From: Hyphomicrobiales bacterium
GTDB lineage: Bacteria > Pseudomonadota > Alphaproteobacteria > Rhizobiales > Xanthobacteraceae
Direction of reading: 5' to 3'
DNA: 64,000 bases
Assembly: GCA_017305715.1 (NCBI GenBank)
Contig: JAFKKG010000014.1
Span: 186,001-250,000 of the forward strand
In this document: one piece after another, positions 8,931 to 17,303 of the stretch
Numbering within the stretch: position 1 is the stretch's first letter
How the letters are laid out: each line of letters opens with the position of its first letter
The notes under the pieces: model-generated
Seen by the model: the letters and a program-made list of their open reading frames with translations, nothing else
What the model was told of the DNA's origin: nothing
The model's database searches: none
Translations under genes and position numbers: made by a program

Positions 8931-10060
8931 CGCAGCGTCTGGTACAGCCGGTGCAGCAGCCGTGCCCGCGGTTCGATCGAGGAGATGTACATCTGCTCGT
9001 AATGGGTATGCGCGCCCTTGCCGTCGACCCCGAGACCATCGAGGGTCGCGGTATGAGGCGCGGTGAAATTGCCGTCGCTGCCGCCGCCGGTGGCGGTGTC
9101 CACCAGATCGAAGCCGATCTCGGCCGCCAGCGTCCTGGCGTGCTCGAACAATGCCGCGCCGGCATTGCCCTTTTCATAAGGCGGGCGGTTCAACTCGCCG
9201 GTGACGGTGACGCTCACGCCCTCGGTGCGCGATTTCAGACCGAGGATTTTTGGGACGAGCTCTTCCGAATCGGCCATCGTCGGCACCCGCATGTCGATCT
9301 CGGCATAGGCCTCCTCCGCGATCACGTTCGGTTTGGTGCCACCCCGGACGACGCCGACATTCACGGTGATGCCGCGCGTAAGGTCGTTCATCGCCTCCAG
9401 CGCCTGGATGACGTTGCCGAGCTCGCGGATCGCGCTGCGACCATCCTCGGGCCGGGTGCCGGCGTGCGAGGGCACGCCCTTGATGAAGACTTCGAAGCGC
9501 GCGACGCCCTTGCGCCCGGTGACGATTTTTCCGCCGTCGCGGGCGGGTTCGGTCACCAGCACATATTTGGCCTTGCGTCCCTCCGTCTCGATCAGCGCAC
9601 GCGAGGTCGGGCTGCCGATTTCCTCGTCGGAGACGAACAACTGGGTGATGCCGAGCGGCGCGCGGGCGCTATCCGCACAGATCTGGCAAAAGGCATGGTA
9701 GGCGAGGTAGGCGCCGCCCTTCATGTCATAAATGCCGGGCCCGAAGGCGCTGTCGCCCTCGATCTTGAATGGCAGCCGCTCGATGAATCCCATGGGGTGC
9801 ACGGTATCGAGATGGCTCAGCACCAGGATGCCGGGCGCGTCCTGCCCCCATGACGAGCGCGCGACCAGATGATCGCCGCAGCCGTCCTTTCCGGCGATCC
9901 GCTCCACGGTCGCGGGCAGGTCGCGGTAGCCGGAGGCCACGAGATCGGCGAGCTTGTTGATCTGCGCGGGAACCTCGGTCGGCGTCTCGATTTCAACCCA
10001 GCGGCGGATGCCGTCGAGGATCGCGCGGGGATCAAAGGGATTGGCGGTCGCATGGTTCAT
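8927..10060 (-). CDS. M20 family metallopeptidase (glutamate carboxypeptidase-like)
   Basis: A 377-residue di-zinc hydrolase of the M20/carboxypeptidase G2 group, which removes C-terminal amino acids or deacylates N-acyl amino acids. Metal ligands and catalytic residues are in place: LVLSHLDTVHPMG (His and Asp), GPGIYDMKGGAYLA (bridging Asp), and FVSDEEIGSP (catalytic Glu and ligand Glu). A dimerisation domain follows (about 190-290, GVPSHAGTRPEDGRSAIREL), and the last histidine ligand is in the C-terminal GKGAHTHYEQMYISS. No signal peptide is seen, so it is probably cytoplasmic. It overlaps trmB by 4 bp. Confidence 0.92.
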   Translation of the reverse strand: MNHATANPFDPRAILDGIRRWVEIETPTEVPAQINKLADLVASGYRDLPATVERIAGKDGCGDHLVARSSWGQDAPGILVLSHLDTVHPMGFIERLPFKIEGDSAFGPGIYDMKGGAYLAYHAFCQICADSARAPLGITQLFVSDEEIGSPTSRALIETEGRKAKYVLVTEPARDGGKIVTGRKGVARFEVFIKGVPSHAGTRPEDGRSAIRELGNVIQALEAMNDLTRGITVNVGVVRGGTKPNVIAEEAYAEIDMRVPTMADSEELVPKILGLKSRTEGVSVTVTGELNRPPYEKGNAGAALFEHARTLAAEIGFDLVDTATGGGSDGNFTAPHTATLDGLGVDGKGAHTHYEQMYISSIEPRARLLHRLYQTLR

Positions 10061-10121
10061 TAGCGCAGCTTTGCCTCGAGGTAAGTTCGGCCAATGTCAT
10101 GCGCTCGCGCCAATGGGCGCG

Positions 10122-11081
10122 TCAACCCGGACGTTGCCTGCGCATGTCCGACGGTGTCATGAAATAACGTCGCTTGAAGCGACGGTTGAAATGCGAAAGA
10201 TCACCGAAGCCTGCCTCCAGCGCGATCGCCGTAATCGACCAGTTCGCGTAGCGCGGGCTGGTCAGCATATTGCGGGCGGCATCCAGCCTCCGTTGCAGGG
10301 CAAATTCCGAGAAAGTGGTGCCAGCCTCCTCGAACAGCATCTGGACATAGCGCGGCGAGATGCCCTGACGCGCGGCAAGCTGGTCGAGATGAAGCGCGGT
10401 GTTCTGAATCAGGTCGGCCTTGATTGTTTCGAGCCGCGCCGCCCGGATGCCCCGCCGGCTCGCAATCTCGCGGCCCTCGTCCGTCGCGCCGATGGCGAGG
10501 GCGATCAGGTCGTAAATGTGGGCTGCCGAGAGCCGGCCGAGTTCCGGATCAGCAATGCGCTCGGGCAGGTTCGCAACATAGTTCCGCAACAGGGACAACG
10601 CTTCCGTATCGGAGGGAATGCTTCGCGCAGCGGCCGCCCCCACATTGTTTGCAAGCGTCGAAAGCGCATTGAACGGCACGCGGACGGAAAGATAGGTGGC
10701 GTCCACGAATTGCAGGAGAGCGGGTTCACGGTAGACGAGGAGGACGCCATCGCCGACCTGCGGCACGCCTTCCCGCCGGCACTGCGTAAGGGCCATGTGG
10801 CCTGCGGTCTTCATCATCAGGCAGACGGTGTCTTCGCCGTCAGCGAGCATTTGGGCGGGCCGCGTTACGCGTGCCGTCAGCGAGGATAGCATCTTGGCGC
10901 GGCGCAGGCCCGGCGCCACGTGCATCGTCATTTCGACGGCGTGGCCAGGCTCCGCGTCGATCTCGAGACGGATCGACTTGTCGAAGAGTTCGCGCAGCGC
11001 AGGCAGGCGTTTCGAAGCGGGAAGATCGCGCGTCGAGAAGTGCAGGGAAGCGCGGTCTCGCTCCTCGACGGTCTTCATCAT
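10122..11081 (-). CDS. AraC family transcriptional regulator
   Basis: A 319-residue regulator with an AraC-binding-like N-terminal domain (about 20-190; SIRLEIDAEPGHAVEMTMHV, VCLMMKTAGHMALTQ) and a C-terminal AraC DNA-binding domain with both helix-turn-helix units (LDQLAARQGISPRYVQMLFE and SITAIALEAGFGDLSHFNRR, ending FMTPSDMRRQRPG). The start is the double ATG at 11081, preceded by GGGAGAT; the frame continues 35 codons upstream without a good ribosome binding site. It is divergent from a secreted cupin gene 185 bp away, followed by a second cupin, which are its probable targets. Ligand unknown. Confidence 0.88.
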   Translation of the reverse strand: MMKTVEERDRASLHFSTRDLPASKRLPALRELFDKSIRLEIDAEPGHAVEMTMHVAPGLRRAKMLSSLTARVTRPAQMLADGEDTVCLMMKTAGHMALTQCRREGVPQVGDGVLLVYREPALLQFVDATYLSVRVPFNALSTLANNVGAAAARSIPSDTEALSLLRNYVANLPERIADPELGRLSAAHIYDLIALAIGATDEGREIASRRGIRAARLETIKADLIQNTALHLDQLAARQGISPRYVQMLFEEAGTTFSEFALQRRLDAARNMLTSPRYANWSITAIALEAGFGDLSHFNRRFKRRYFMTPSDMRRQRPG

Positions 11082-11265
11082 AGCATCTCCCGAACCGGGC
11101 GCGCGCTGTCGGGATTGTATTCCGGGCAGAAAATGCTGTCCATCCCCGGGCAGCGCGCGACCGAACCCCTGGTTCGTCCACGGCATAGCGCGATTTCGTG
11201 CAAATCCGAGACAGGGCCGGAATGGCCGCCGACAATGGGCACCTTGTCAGATTGCGAGGAAACAC

Positions 11266-11685
11266 ATGCTCAAATTCACATCGGTCACTTGCGCCGCTCT
11301 TGCGGCGTCAATTTGGATAAGCCCCGCCGCAGCTCAGCAAACCTTGCCGGCTGCAACCGCTCAGACGCAGAATATCAAACGGATCCCGCTGCAGCGCTTC
11401 GACGTGCCGGGGACGGCCTACGAGACCGTGATCGGCATGGCCGAGATTGCGCCGAACGTATCGATCGGGCGTCACACCCATCCGGGCCCCGAGTCTGGCT
11501 ATCTGATCGAGGGCGGTATTGAACTGCTGATCGAGGGCGAGCCGCCGCGACGGCTCAAGGCCGGTGAATCCTACAAGGTGCCGCCACGCACTGTTCACGA
11601 TGCAAAGACCGGCTCCGACGGCGCCAAGGTGATCGCGACGTATGTCGTTGAAAAGGGACAGCCGCTCGCGTCCGCCGAGAAGTGA
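11266..11685 (+). CDS. Secreted cupin domain protein
   Basis: A 139-residue protein with an N-terminal signal peptide (MLKFTSVTCAALAASIWISP, cleavage likely after PAAAQ near residue 24) and one conserved-barrel cupin domain. Cupin motif 1 is visible as GRHTHPGPESGYLIEGG (two His and a Glu as metal ligands), and motif 2 includes YKVPPRTVHDAKTG with the last His. It is expected in the periplasm. The ATG at 11266 has GCGAGGA upstream. It lies between the divergent AraC regulator and another cupin-like gene. Enzymatic activity is unknown; many such small cupins are quercetinase- or isomerase-like or sensory. Confidence 0.85.
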   Translation: MLKFTSVTCAALAASIWISPAAAQQTLPAATAQTQNIKRIPLQRFDVPGTAYETVIGMAEIAPNVSIGRHTHPGPESGYLIEGGIELLIEGEPPRRLKAGESYKVPPRTVHDAKTGSDGAKVIATYVVEKGQPLASAEK

Positions 11686-11779
11686 GATCGCATGAGGCCC
11701 TGGGCGGGCAACAGCCGGCGGGACGGCGGCCGGGAGCGCTGAGCGATCTCTGCCGTCCATGCGAACGAGGAGGATACCC

Positions 11780-12163
11780 GTGGGACAAGCTCCGGCGTCT
11801 GCCGTGAATTTGTTGCGCCTCTATGCCGATGACAATGGTGACACTCACCTCGGCACGGCAGAAATAGCGCTGGCACTTCAGGAATTCGCGCCGCCGGCGA
11901 CACCGTTCAACGTCTCCGATATCCAGCCCGCAACACGGTTCGTGATTATCACGCTGCCGGCGGGTTGGGTCGGGGAACCGCACAGGTCACCAAGGTCGCA
12001 GGTGCTGTTCTGCCTGGGCGGCAGCCTGAAGATCACCTGCAGCAGCGGTGAAACCGCCGTGATCGAGGCGGGAATGGGTCTCGTCATGAGCGATGTCTGC
12101 GGCAAAGGCCACAAGAGCGAAGTCATCTCCGCCGAACCGGTCTATGGAGTCATCATTCAGTAA
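11780..12163 (+). CDS. Small cupin-like protein
   Basis: A 127-residue protein predicted to be cytoplasmic. The second half has cupin-barrel spacing: PHRSPRSQVLFCLGGSLKIT, then ETAVIEAGMGLVMSDVCGKG, HKSEV. The usual HxH of motif 1 is degenerate, so metal binding is uncertain. I take the GTG at 11780 because AGGAGG lies six bases upstream; an ATG at 11759 is possible but has a weak site. It follows the secreted cupin by 94 bp on the same strand and is probably co-regulated by the nearby AraC protein. Function unknown. Confidence 0.7.
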   Translation: MGQAPASAVNLLRLYADDNGDTHLGTAEIALALQEFAPPATPFNVSDIQPATRFVIITLPAGWVGEPHRSPRSQVLFCLGGSLKITCSSGETAVIEAGMGLVMSDVCGKGHKSEVISAEPVYGVIIQ

Positions 12164-12242
12164 GTCAAATAGCCGCGGACGAATCGCGTCATTTCCCGTC
12201 GCGATGGAACCGGATCATGGAGGCAGGAGGTGACCGCGGAAA

Positions 12243-12659
12243 TCAGCGCGGGTCGGGGCCTTCGCGTGCGGCGATCTGCTCGACCAGGTCGACGATGTTG
12301 CGGCGCATTTTGGCATCGGTGATGCGCGTGAACGCGCGCGTCAGCGCCAGGCCTTCGGCGGTCGCGAGAAAGTCGGAGACGTAAGCGGGCGAACCGCCTT
12401 CGCTCAAACCCTCGGCATTGACGGCCCCGCTCGGGCCGCCGTCGAACAGAAACGATACCGGCACCTGCAGGATTTCTGAAATCTGCTGCAGGCGGCTGGC
12501 GCCGACCCGGTTGGTGCCCTTTTCGTATTTCTGAACCTGCTGGAATGTGAGACCCAACGCGTCGCCAAGTTTCTCCTGGCTCATGCCCAGCATGATGCGA
12601 CGCATGCGGACACGACTGCCGACATATTTGTCAACAGGGTTTGGCGCTTTGGTGGACAT
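12243..12659 (-). CDS. XRE-family HTH transcriptional regulator (PraR-like)
   Basis: A 138-residue regulator. Residues about 10-70 form the lambda-repressor-type helix-turn-helix (GSRVRMRRIMLGMSQEKLGD, GLTFQQVQKYEKG, RLQQISEILQVPVSFLFDG). The C-terminal half contains a helical segment (ALTRAFTRITDAKMRRNIVD) likely for dimerisation. It resembles PraR of Azorhizobium and Rhizobium, a repressor linked to attachment and host interaction, and genes of this type often lie between lnt and metK. Start is the ATG at 12659 (MSTKAPNPVDKYVG); the frame extends 26 codons further up without support. It follows lnt on the same strand after 249 bp; no metK follows it here. Confidence 0.88.
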   Translation of the reverse strand: MSTKAPNPVDKYVGSRVRMRRIMLGMSQEKLGDALGLTFQQVQKYEKGTNRVGASRLQQISEILQVPVSFLFDGGPSGAVNAEGLSEGGSPAYVSDFLATAEGLALTRAFTRITDAKMRRNIVDLVEQIAAREGPDPR

Positions 12660-12908
12660 CTCCAACACTCCTGGGATTTCGCGCCGGGGAATGAGGCAAA
12701 CGCAAGCGGAGTATGCCTCAGGCGCCGGTACCGTCAAATCCTGCTCGGAGGATCGGGTCGAATTGCGGACGATTTGAGCAATGAACTGACTGGTTCTTGT
12801 TTTTGGTTGCGACCATAGAATGCGAATTGCGCGGTCGGTCTGTCAACTGGTTAGTGGATTGGCGCGCGTCCGTTTTTCCGGCAACGCGACATTCATCAGT
12901 ATTTAATC

Positions 12909-14519
12909 TTAGGCACTGCGCCTTGCAAAGCGGCGCCGGACCACCAGTAACAACGCGACAGCCAGCATCACGCCTGCTGGAATGTCTCCAAGACGGGCAT
13001 AAATTGTCGGCGGCAAAGCCGACGGCAGGTTGGCATCCAGGACGCCCTCGATGCCGAGGCCAAGCCGTGCGACAATACGTCCCGTCGGATCGATCACGGC
13101 CGAGATGCCGGTGTTGGCGGCGCGAACGACGGGCAGGCCTTCCTCGACGGCGCGCAGCCGAATCTGCTGCAGATGCTGATACGGACCCGTCGAAATTCCG
13201 AACCAGCCGTCATTGGTCACATTGATGATCCAGCCCGGGCGAGCGTCGCGTGGCGTTATATCGCCGGGAAATATTGCCTCGTAGCAGATCAGGGGCAGCG
13301 CGCGCGGCGCATTGGGGATTTCCATGGCGCGGCGACGGGTGCCCGGGATGAATCCGCCCTGCACCCGCGTTAGCTGCACGAAACCGAGTTTTTCCATCAA
13401 CTCCTGAAACGGCAGATATTCGCCGAACGGCACCAGATGCAGCTTGTCATAAACCGACAACACGCTGCCGTCATGGTCGATAATATATATCGAGTTGTAG
13501 GCGCGACTGATTCGCACGCCGGGCGGAAGGTCGGGCGCGCGCACCGCGCCGGTGATCAGCACGGTGCCCGTGGGCAACAGATCGGCGATCTGCGCCATCG
13601 CATCGGCTTCGCGGGTCAAAAAGAACGGAAACGCCGATTCCGGCCAGATCAGGATGTTGGCGTCGCTGACCCCGGTCGATTGCGGCCCCGAAGCGCGGTC
13701 GGACAGCGCGAGATATTTCTGCATCACCTGCGCCTTGGCGGCGTAATTGAATTTGACGTCCTGCTGCAGATTGGGCTGCATGATGCGCAGCTTGACCGCG
13801 GTCAGCACGGTCGGCTGCTGCGACAGCCTGATCGCGCCGAACACGGCCATGACGGCCAGCAAGCCGAGGGCGGCCACCGGCGCGATCCAGGGCTTTCGCC
13901 CGCGCGAACTGCTGTCGATCAGGACCGCTGGGCTTGCGAAGATCGCCACGCTCAGGAACGTCATGCCCCACAGCCCGATCAGCGACGCCGTCTGCGCCAG
14001 TGCCAGCGGCTCCGACAGCGCGTAGCCGAACGAGTTCCACGGAAATCCCGACAGCAGATGGCCGCGCAGCCATTCGGTGACGGTGAGGCTGATCGCCAGC
14101 GCCAGCAGGCGCGTGGCACCGCGGGTCCAGAGCAGGCGCGCGAGACCGAAGGCGACAGCGGTGAATAGCGCCAGGTAGGCCGGCAGGCCCAGCACCGCGA
14201 ACGGCAGCAGCCAGGCAAACGTCGGTGCATCGACCAGGAAGGCGTAACCGATCCAGTAAAGGCCGACCACGAAATAGCCGAGTCCGAACCAGAAGCCCGA
14301 CATGGCCGCCGCCGGCACGCCGCGCCATCGCCCCGCGCCGGCGCCATCGATCAGCCAGACCGCGACCGGAAACGTCAGGAACAGCACCGGCCATGCATTG
14401 AACGGGGCCATCGCCAGCGCCGACAGCGCGCCGGCCATCAGCGCGATGGCGGCGCGCTTCCATCCCCAGGTCAGGATAATCGCCAAAACGGCTACGCGAA
14501 GTCTGCTGCTGGAGATCAC
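12909..14519 (-). CDS. lnt: Apolipoprotein N-acyltransferase
   Basis: Lnt adds the third acyl chain to outer-membrane lipoproteins at the periplasmic face of the inner membrane. The 536-residue protein has about seven hydrophobic segments in the first 210 residues and near the C-terminus, and a nitrilase-like periplasmic domain. The catalytic triad is recognisable: Glu in ILIWPESAFPF, Lys in VYDKLHLVPFGEYLPF and Cys in LPLICYEAIFP. The C-terminus has the expected TM helix (GDIPAGVMLAVALLLVV). The GTG at 14519 overlaps the stop of the upstream CBS-domain gene by 4 bp. It belongs to the ybeY-CBS-lnt run conserved in rhizobia. Confidence 0.96.
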   Translation of the reverse strand: MISSSRLRVAVLAIILTWGWKRAAIALMAGALSALAMAPFNAWPVLFLTFPVAVWLIDGAGAGRWRGVPAAAMSGFWFGLGYFVVGLYWIGYAFLVDAPTFAWLLPFAVLGLPAYLALFTAVAFGLARLLWTRGATRLLALAISLTVTEWLRGHLLSGFPWNSFGYALSEPLALAQTASLIGLWGMTFLSVAIFASPAVLIDSSSRGRKPWIAPVAALGLLAVMAVFGAIRLSQQPTVLTAVKLRIMQPNLQQDVKFNYAAKAQVMQKYLALSDRASGPQSTGVSDANILIWPESAFPFFLTREADAMAQIADLLPTGTVLITGAVRAPDLPPGVRISRAYNSIYIIDHDGSVLSVYDKLHLVPFGEYLPFQELMEKLGFVQLTRVQGGFIPGTRRRAMEIPNAPRALPLICYEAIFPGDITPRDARPGWIINVTNDGWFGISTGPYQHLQQIRLRAVEEGLPVVRAANTGISAVIDPTGRIVARLGLGIEGVLDANLPSALPPTIYARLGDIPAGVMLAVALLLVVRRRFARRSA

Positions 14520-15634
14520 TGCGAACCGGCTCCATCGCTGGACGATGGCGGTGCGTTGTCATTGGCCTGCGGCGCGTTGGCGTCGGATGTCGTTTCGCGG
14601 CGACGGCTCTCACGCTGGGTGCGGGGTGCCGGCCGCTCCTTGCGGATGGCGATGCGCAGCCGCTTGACCCGCCGCGGATCGGCGTCGAGAACTTCGATCT
14701 CGTAATTGCCGGGGCCCGAGATGACCTCGCCGCGCACCGGCAGCCGGCCGACCTGCGAGACGAGGTAGCCGCCAAGGGTTGCGACTTCCTCACCGGCCTC
14801 GCCGGTGATGAAATCCTCGCCGATCACCGAGCGGGCGTCTTCGAGGCTGGCGCGGGCATCGGCGATGAATGAATTATCCGCCTGCCGCACGATCGCCGGC
14901 GGCTCGTCGCTGTCATGCTCGTCGTCGATCTCGCCGACGATCTGTTCGACGATGTCCTCGATCGACACCAGCCCGTCGGTCCCGCCATATTCGTCGACCA
15001 CCAGCGCCAGATGGATGCGTGAGGCCTGCATTTGCGCCAGCAGGTCGATCGCGCGCATCGACGGCGGCACGTAGAGCAGCTTGCGGATGATGTTGGCGTC
15101 CGCCAGCGGCATCGCCAGATCGACCGCGCGCAGATCGAGGCCGGCCGGGAACGGCTTCTTGCGCTTGGGTTTGCCGGTGTCGCCGACCCTGGCCTTCACG
15201 GTCATGAACGCCAGCAGGTCGCGGATATGCACGATGCCTTCGGGATCGTCGAGCGTCTCGTTGTAGACGACGAGGCGCGAATGCGCCGCGCTCTCGAACA
15301 GGCCCATCAATTCGCCGAGCGGGATGTCGCGCTTGACCGCGACGATGTCGGCGCGATGCACCATGACGTCGGCGATGCGCCGTTCGTGCAGGCCGAGGAT
15401 GTTGCGCAGCATGGTGCGCTCGATCGCGGAAAAGCCGACTTCGTCCGGCGTCGAGGCGTCGAGCACGACCTGCAAATCGGCGCGGACCGATCCCGGTTTC
15501 CAGCCGAACAGCGTGCGGATCGCGCGGGTCAGCCAGTTCTCGGCGGCCGGGCGCAGCACCTCGCCTTCCTGCACGACGGCCGGAAGGTTGCGCGTATTGC
15601 GCGGGTTGTCATGGGTAGGGTCGGAGTCCGGCAT
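14516..15634 (-). CDS. CBS-domain protein of the CorC/HlyC (TlyC) family, soluble type
   Basis: A 372-residue protein without the DUF21 membrane domain, like CorC of gamma-proteobacteria. Two CBS motifs lie at about 85-205 (MVHRADIVAVKRDIPLGELM and DANIIRKLLYVPPSMRAIDL), with the conserved core HLALVVDEYGGTDGLVSIED and EDIVEQIVGEIDDEHD. The C-terminal CorC_HlyC domain (about 235-325) includes FITGEAGEEVATLGGYLVSQ and GEVISGPGNYEIEVLDADPR. It is probably involved in divalent-cation efflux; the old haemolysin label is historical. The ATG at 15634 is one base after the ybeY stop, and a palindrome sits about 17 bp upstream in ybeY. It couples to lnt by a 4-bp overlap. Confidence 0.92.
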   Translation of the reverse strand: MPDSDPTHDNPRNTRNLPAVVQEGEVLRPAAENWLTRAIRTLFGWKPGSVRADLQVVLDASTPDEVGFSAIERTMLRNILGLHERRIADVMVHRADIVAVKRDIPLGELMGLFESAAHSRLVVYNETLDDPEGIVHIRDLLAFMTVKARVGDTGKPKRKKPFPAGLDLRAVDLAMPLADANIIRKLLYVPPSMRAIDLLAQMQASRIHLALVVDEYGGTDGLVSIEDIVEQIVGEIDDEHDSDEPPAIVRQADNSFIADARASLEDARSVIGEDFITGEAGEEVATLGGYLVSQVGRLPVRGEVISGPGNYEIEVLDADPRRVKRLRIAIRKERPAPRTQRESRRRETTSDANAPQANDNAPPSSSDGAGSQ

Positions 15635-15635
15635 G

Positions 15636-16247
15636 TCAGTCCATCCGCTCCCGATCCGTATGCGGATCTCGATCCGCATACGGATCGGGAATGCCGAGTT
15701 GCGCGAGAATCTCTTGCTCGAGACTCTCCATCGCTTCGGCTTCGCCGTCTTTTTCGTGATCATAGCCGATCAGGTGCAGGAACCCATGCACCGCCAGATG
15801 GCTGAGGTGATGATCGAACGGCTTGTGCTCTTCGTCGGCCTCTTTACGCGTCGTCTCATAGGCGATCGCGATGTCGCCGAGCATGCGCGGCGCGTCATCG
15901 GGCGTTCCCGCGCCGGTCGGCTGCAACGCCGGGAACGACAGCACGTTGGTCGGCTTGTCGATACCGCGCCAGTTGCTGTTCAGCGTGCGAATCCCGGCAT
16001 CGTCGGTCAGCATGACCGCAAGCTCGGCCTCGCCGACATCGGCCTCGGTGAATTCGGCCGCCGTGTTGATGGCGCGATGGATCACCGCCTCGGCGTCGGG
16101 CTCGGTCTGCCAGCAATCGGCGACCACGAGGACTTCGGTTACGGGAAGGGCGGAAGACAATTTCGTTCCAGGGTTTCGCAGTCCAGCACGTGGGTTGCGG
16201 CCAGGGTCCGCCTGCTGCGGGCCCGAAGCCGGATATCTGGCACTCAA
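15636..16247 (-). CDS. ybeY: Endoribonuclease / rRNA maturation factor YbeY
   Basis: YbeY is a zinc endoribonuclease needed for 16S rRNA 3-prime processing and ribosome quality control. The signature HLAVHGFLHLIGYDHEKD supplies the three histidine ligands (HxxxHxxxxxH), and NSNWRGIDKPTNVLSFPALQ is the preceding conserved strand. The open frame is 203 codons. The TTG at 16247 overlaps the phoH stop by 4 bp, but the conserved part only begins near residue 36 (VTEVLVVADCW), so a downstream TTG or GTG is equally possible. The last 16 residues (DPYADRDPHTDRERMD) are encoded by a perfect palindrome and look like an acquired tail. Confidence 0.93.
   Translation of the reverse strand: MSARYPASGPQQADPGRNPRAGLRNPGTKLSSALPVTEVLVVADCWQTEPDAEAVIHRAINTAAEFTEADVGEAELAVMLTDDAGIRTLNSNWRGIDKPTNVLSFPALQPTGAGTPDDAPRMLGDIAIAYETTRKEADEEHKPFDHHLSHLAVHGFLHLIGYDHEKDGEAEAMESLEQEILAQLGIPDPYADRDPHTDRERMD
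15651..15688. repeat. Perfect 38-bp palindrome inside the 3-prime end of ybeY
   Basis: Left arm CCGATCCGTATGCGGATC (15651-15668) and right arm GATCCGCATACGGATCGG (15671-15688) are exact reverse complements separated by 2 bp. The palindrome is translated in frame as the YbeY tail and lies 17 bp upstream of the next start codon (15634). In the mRNA it would form a very stable hairpin. Confidence 0.9.
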
Positions 16248-17299
16248 GATTTTCCGGTTGCCGTTTTTTGCGGCAAGCCCTCATAGGCGGCGACGATCCG
16301 CGCCACCAGTTCATGGCGGATGACGTCTTCGGCGGTGAATTTCACCTGCGCGATACCCTCGACGCCATCGAGCAGCTTGACGGCTTCCGCAAGCCCCGAC
16401 GTCTGGCCATTCGGCAGGTCGACCTGCGAGGGATCGCCGGTGATGATCATGCGGCTGTTCTCGCCAAGCCGGGTCAGGAACATCTTCATCTGCATCGAAG
16501 TGGTGTTTTGCGCCTCGTCGAGGATGATGACGGCATTGGTAAGCGTGCGGCCGCGCATGAAGGCCAGCGGCGCGATCTCGATTTCGCCGCCCTGCAGCGC
16601 GCGTTCGACGACGCGCGCGTCCATCAGATCGTACAGCGCATCATAGATCGGCCGCAGATAGGGATCGACCTTTTCGCGGAGGTCGCCGGGCAGGAAGCCG
16701 AGCCGCTCGCCGGCTTCGACCGCGGGCCGCGACAGGATGATGCGATCGACTTCCTTGCGCTCGAACAATTGCGCGGCATGCGCCACCGCAAGCCAGGTCT
16801 TGCCGGTGCCGGCGGGGCCGACGCCGAACACCATCTCGCTGCGCTTCAGCGCGCGGATATAGGAGTCCTGCGCGGCGGTGCGTGCCCGCACCGGACGCTT
16901 GCGCAGGTTGATGGTCTCGAACGCGTTCTTGGCGGCCTTGGGATCGAATTCGAACAGCGATCCCTGCGCGATCACGGCGCGGATCGCACCCTCGACATCG
17001 CCCTGCGCCAGATCCTGGCCCTGCAGCGCCTGCGCATACAGCGTCTCCAGCACGCGCCGCGCGGCGTCGCAGCCGTCGCGCGATCCGGCGATCGTGATGT
17101 GGTTGCCGCGCGAATCCACGACAATGCCGAGCCGGCGTTCGATCAGCGCCAGATTCTGCCCGTACGGGCCGACAAGGGCGGATGCGGCGCGGTTGTCGTC
17201 GAAGTCGATGACGACTTGTGTTTCGGGTGGAATTTGCATCTCGCGGTCAAATTTGCGGCTGGGAGCCAATGAAGGTGAATCCGATGCGCTTTTTGGCAA
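16244..17299 (-). CDS. phoH: PhoH family ATPase
   Basis: A 351-residue PhoH/PhoL-type P-loop ATPase that in bacteria is nearly always next to ybeY and is thought to act with it in RNA metabolism. An N-terminal KH-like region (about 25-100, [20 protein letters not shown]) precedes the ATPase core. The Walker A is [17 protein letters not shown], followed by [20 protein letters not shown] and the Walker B/sensor region [20 protein letters not shown] and [14 protein letters not shown]. The frame opens with TTG at 17299, five bases after miaB; an ATG at 17239 is an alternative. It overlaps ybeY by 4 bp. Confidence 0.94.
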   Translation of the reverse strand: MPKSASDSPSLAPSRKFDREMQIPPETQVVIDFDDNRAASALVGPYGQNLALIERRLGIVVDSRGNHITIAGSRDGCDAARRVLETLYAQALQGQDLAQGDVEGAIRAVIAQGSLFEFDPKAAKNAFETINLRKRPVRARTAAQDSYIRALKRSEMVFGVGPAGTGKTWLAVAHAAQLFERKEVDRIILSRPAVEAGERLGFLPGDLREKVDPYLRPIYDALYDLMDARVVERALQGGEIEIAPLAFMRGRTLTNAVIILDEAQNTTSMQMKMFLTRLGENSRMIITGDPSQVDLPNGQTSGLAEAVKLLDGVEGIAQVKFTAEDVIRHELVARIVAAYEGLPQKTATGKS

Positions 17300-17303
17300 G
17301 GGT

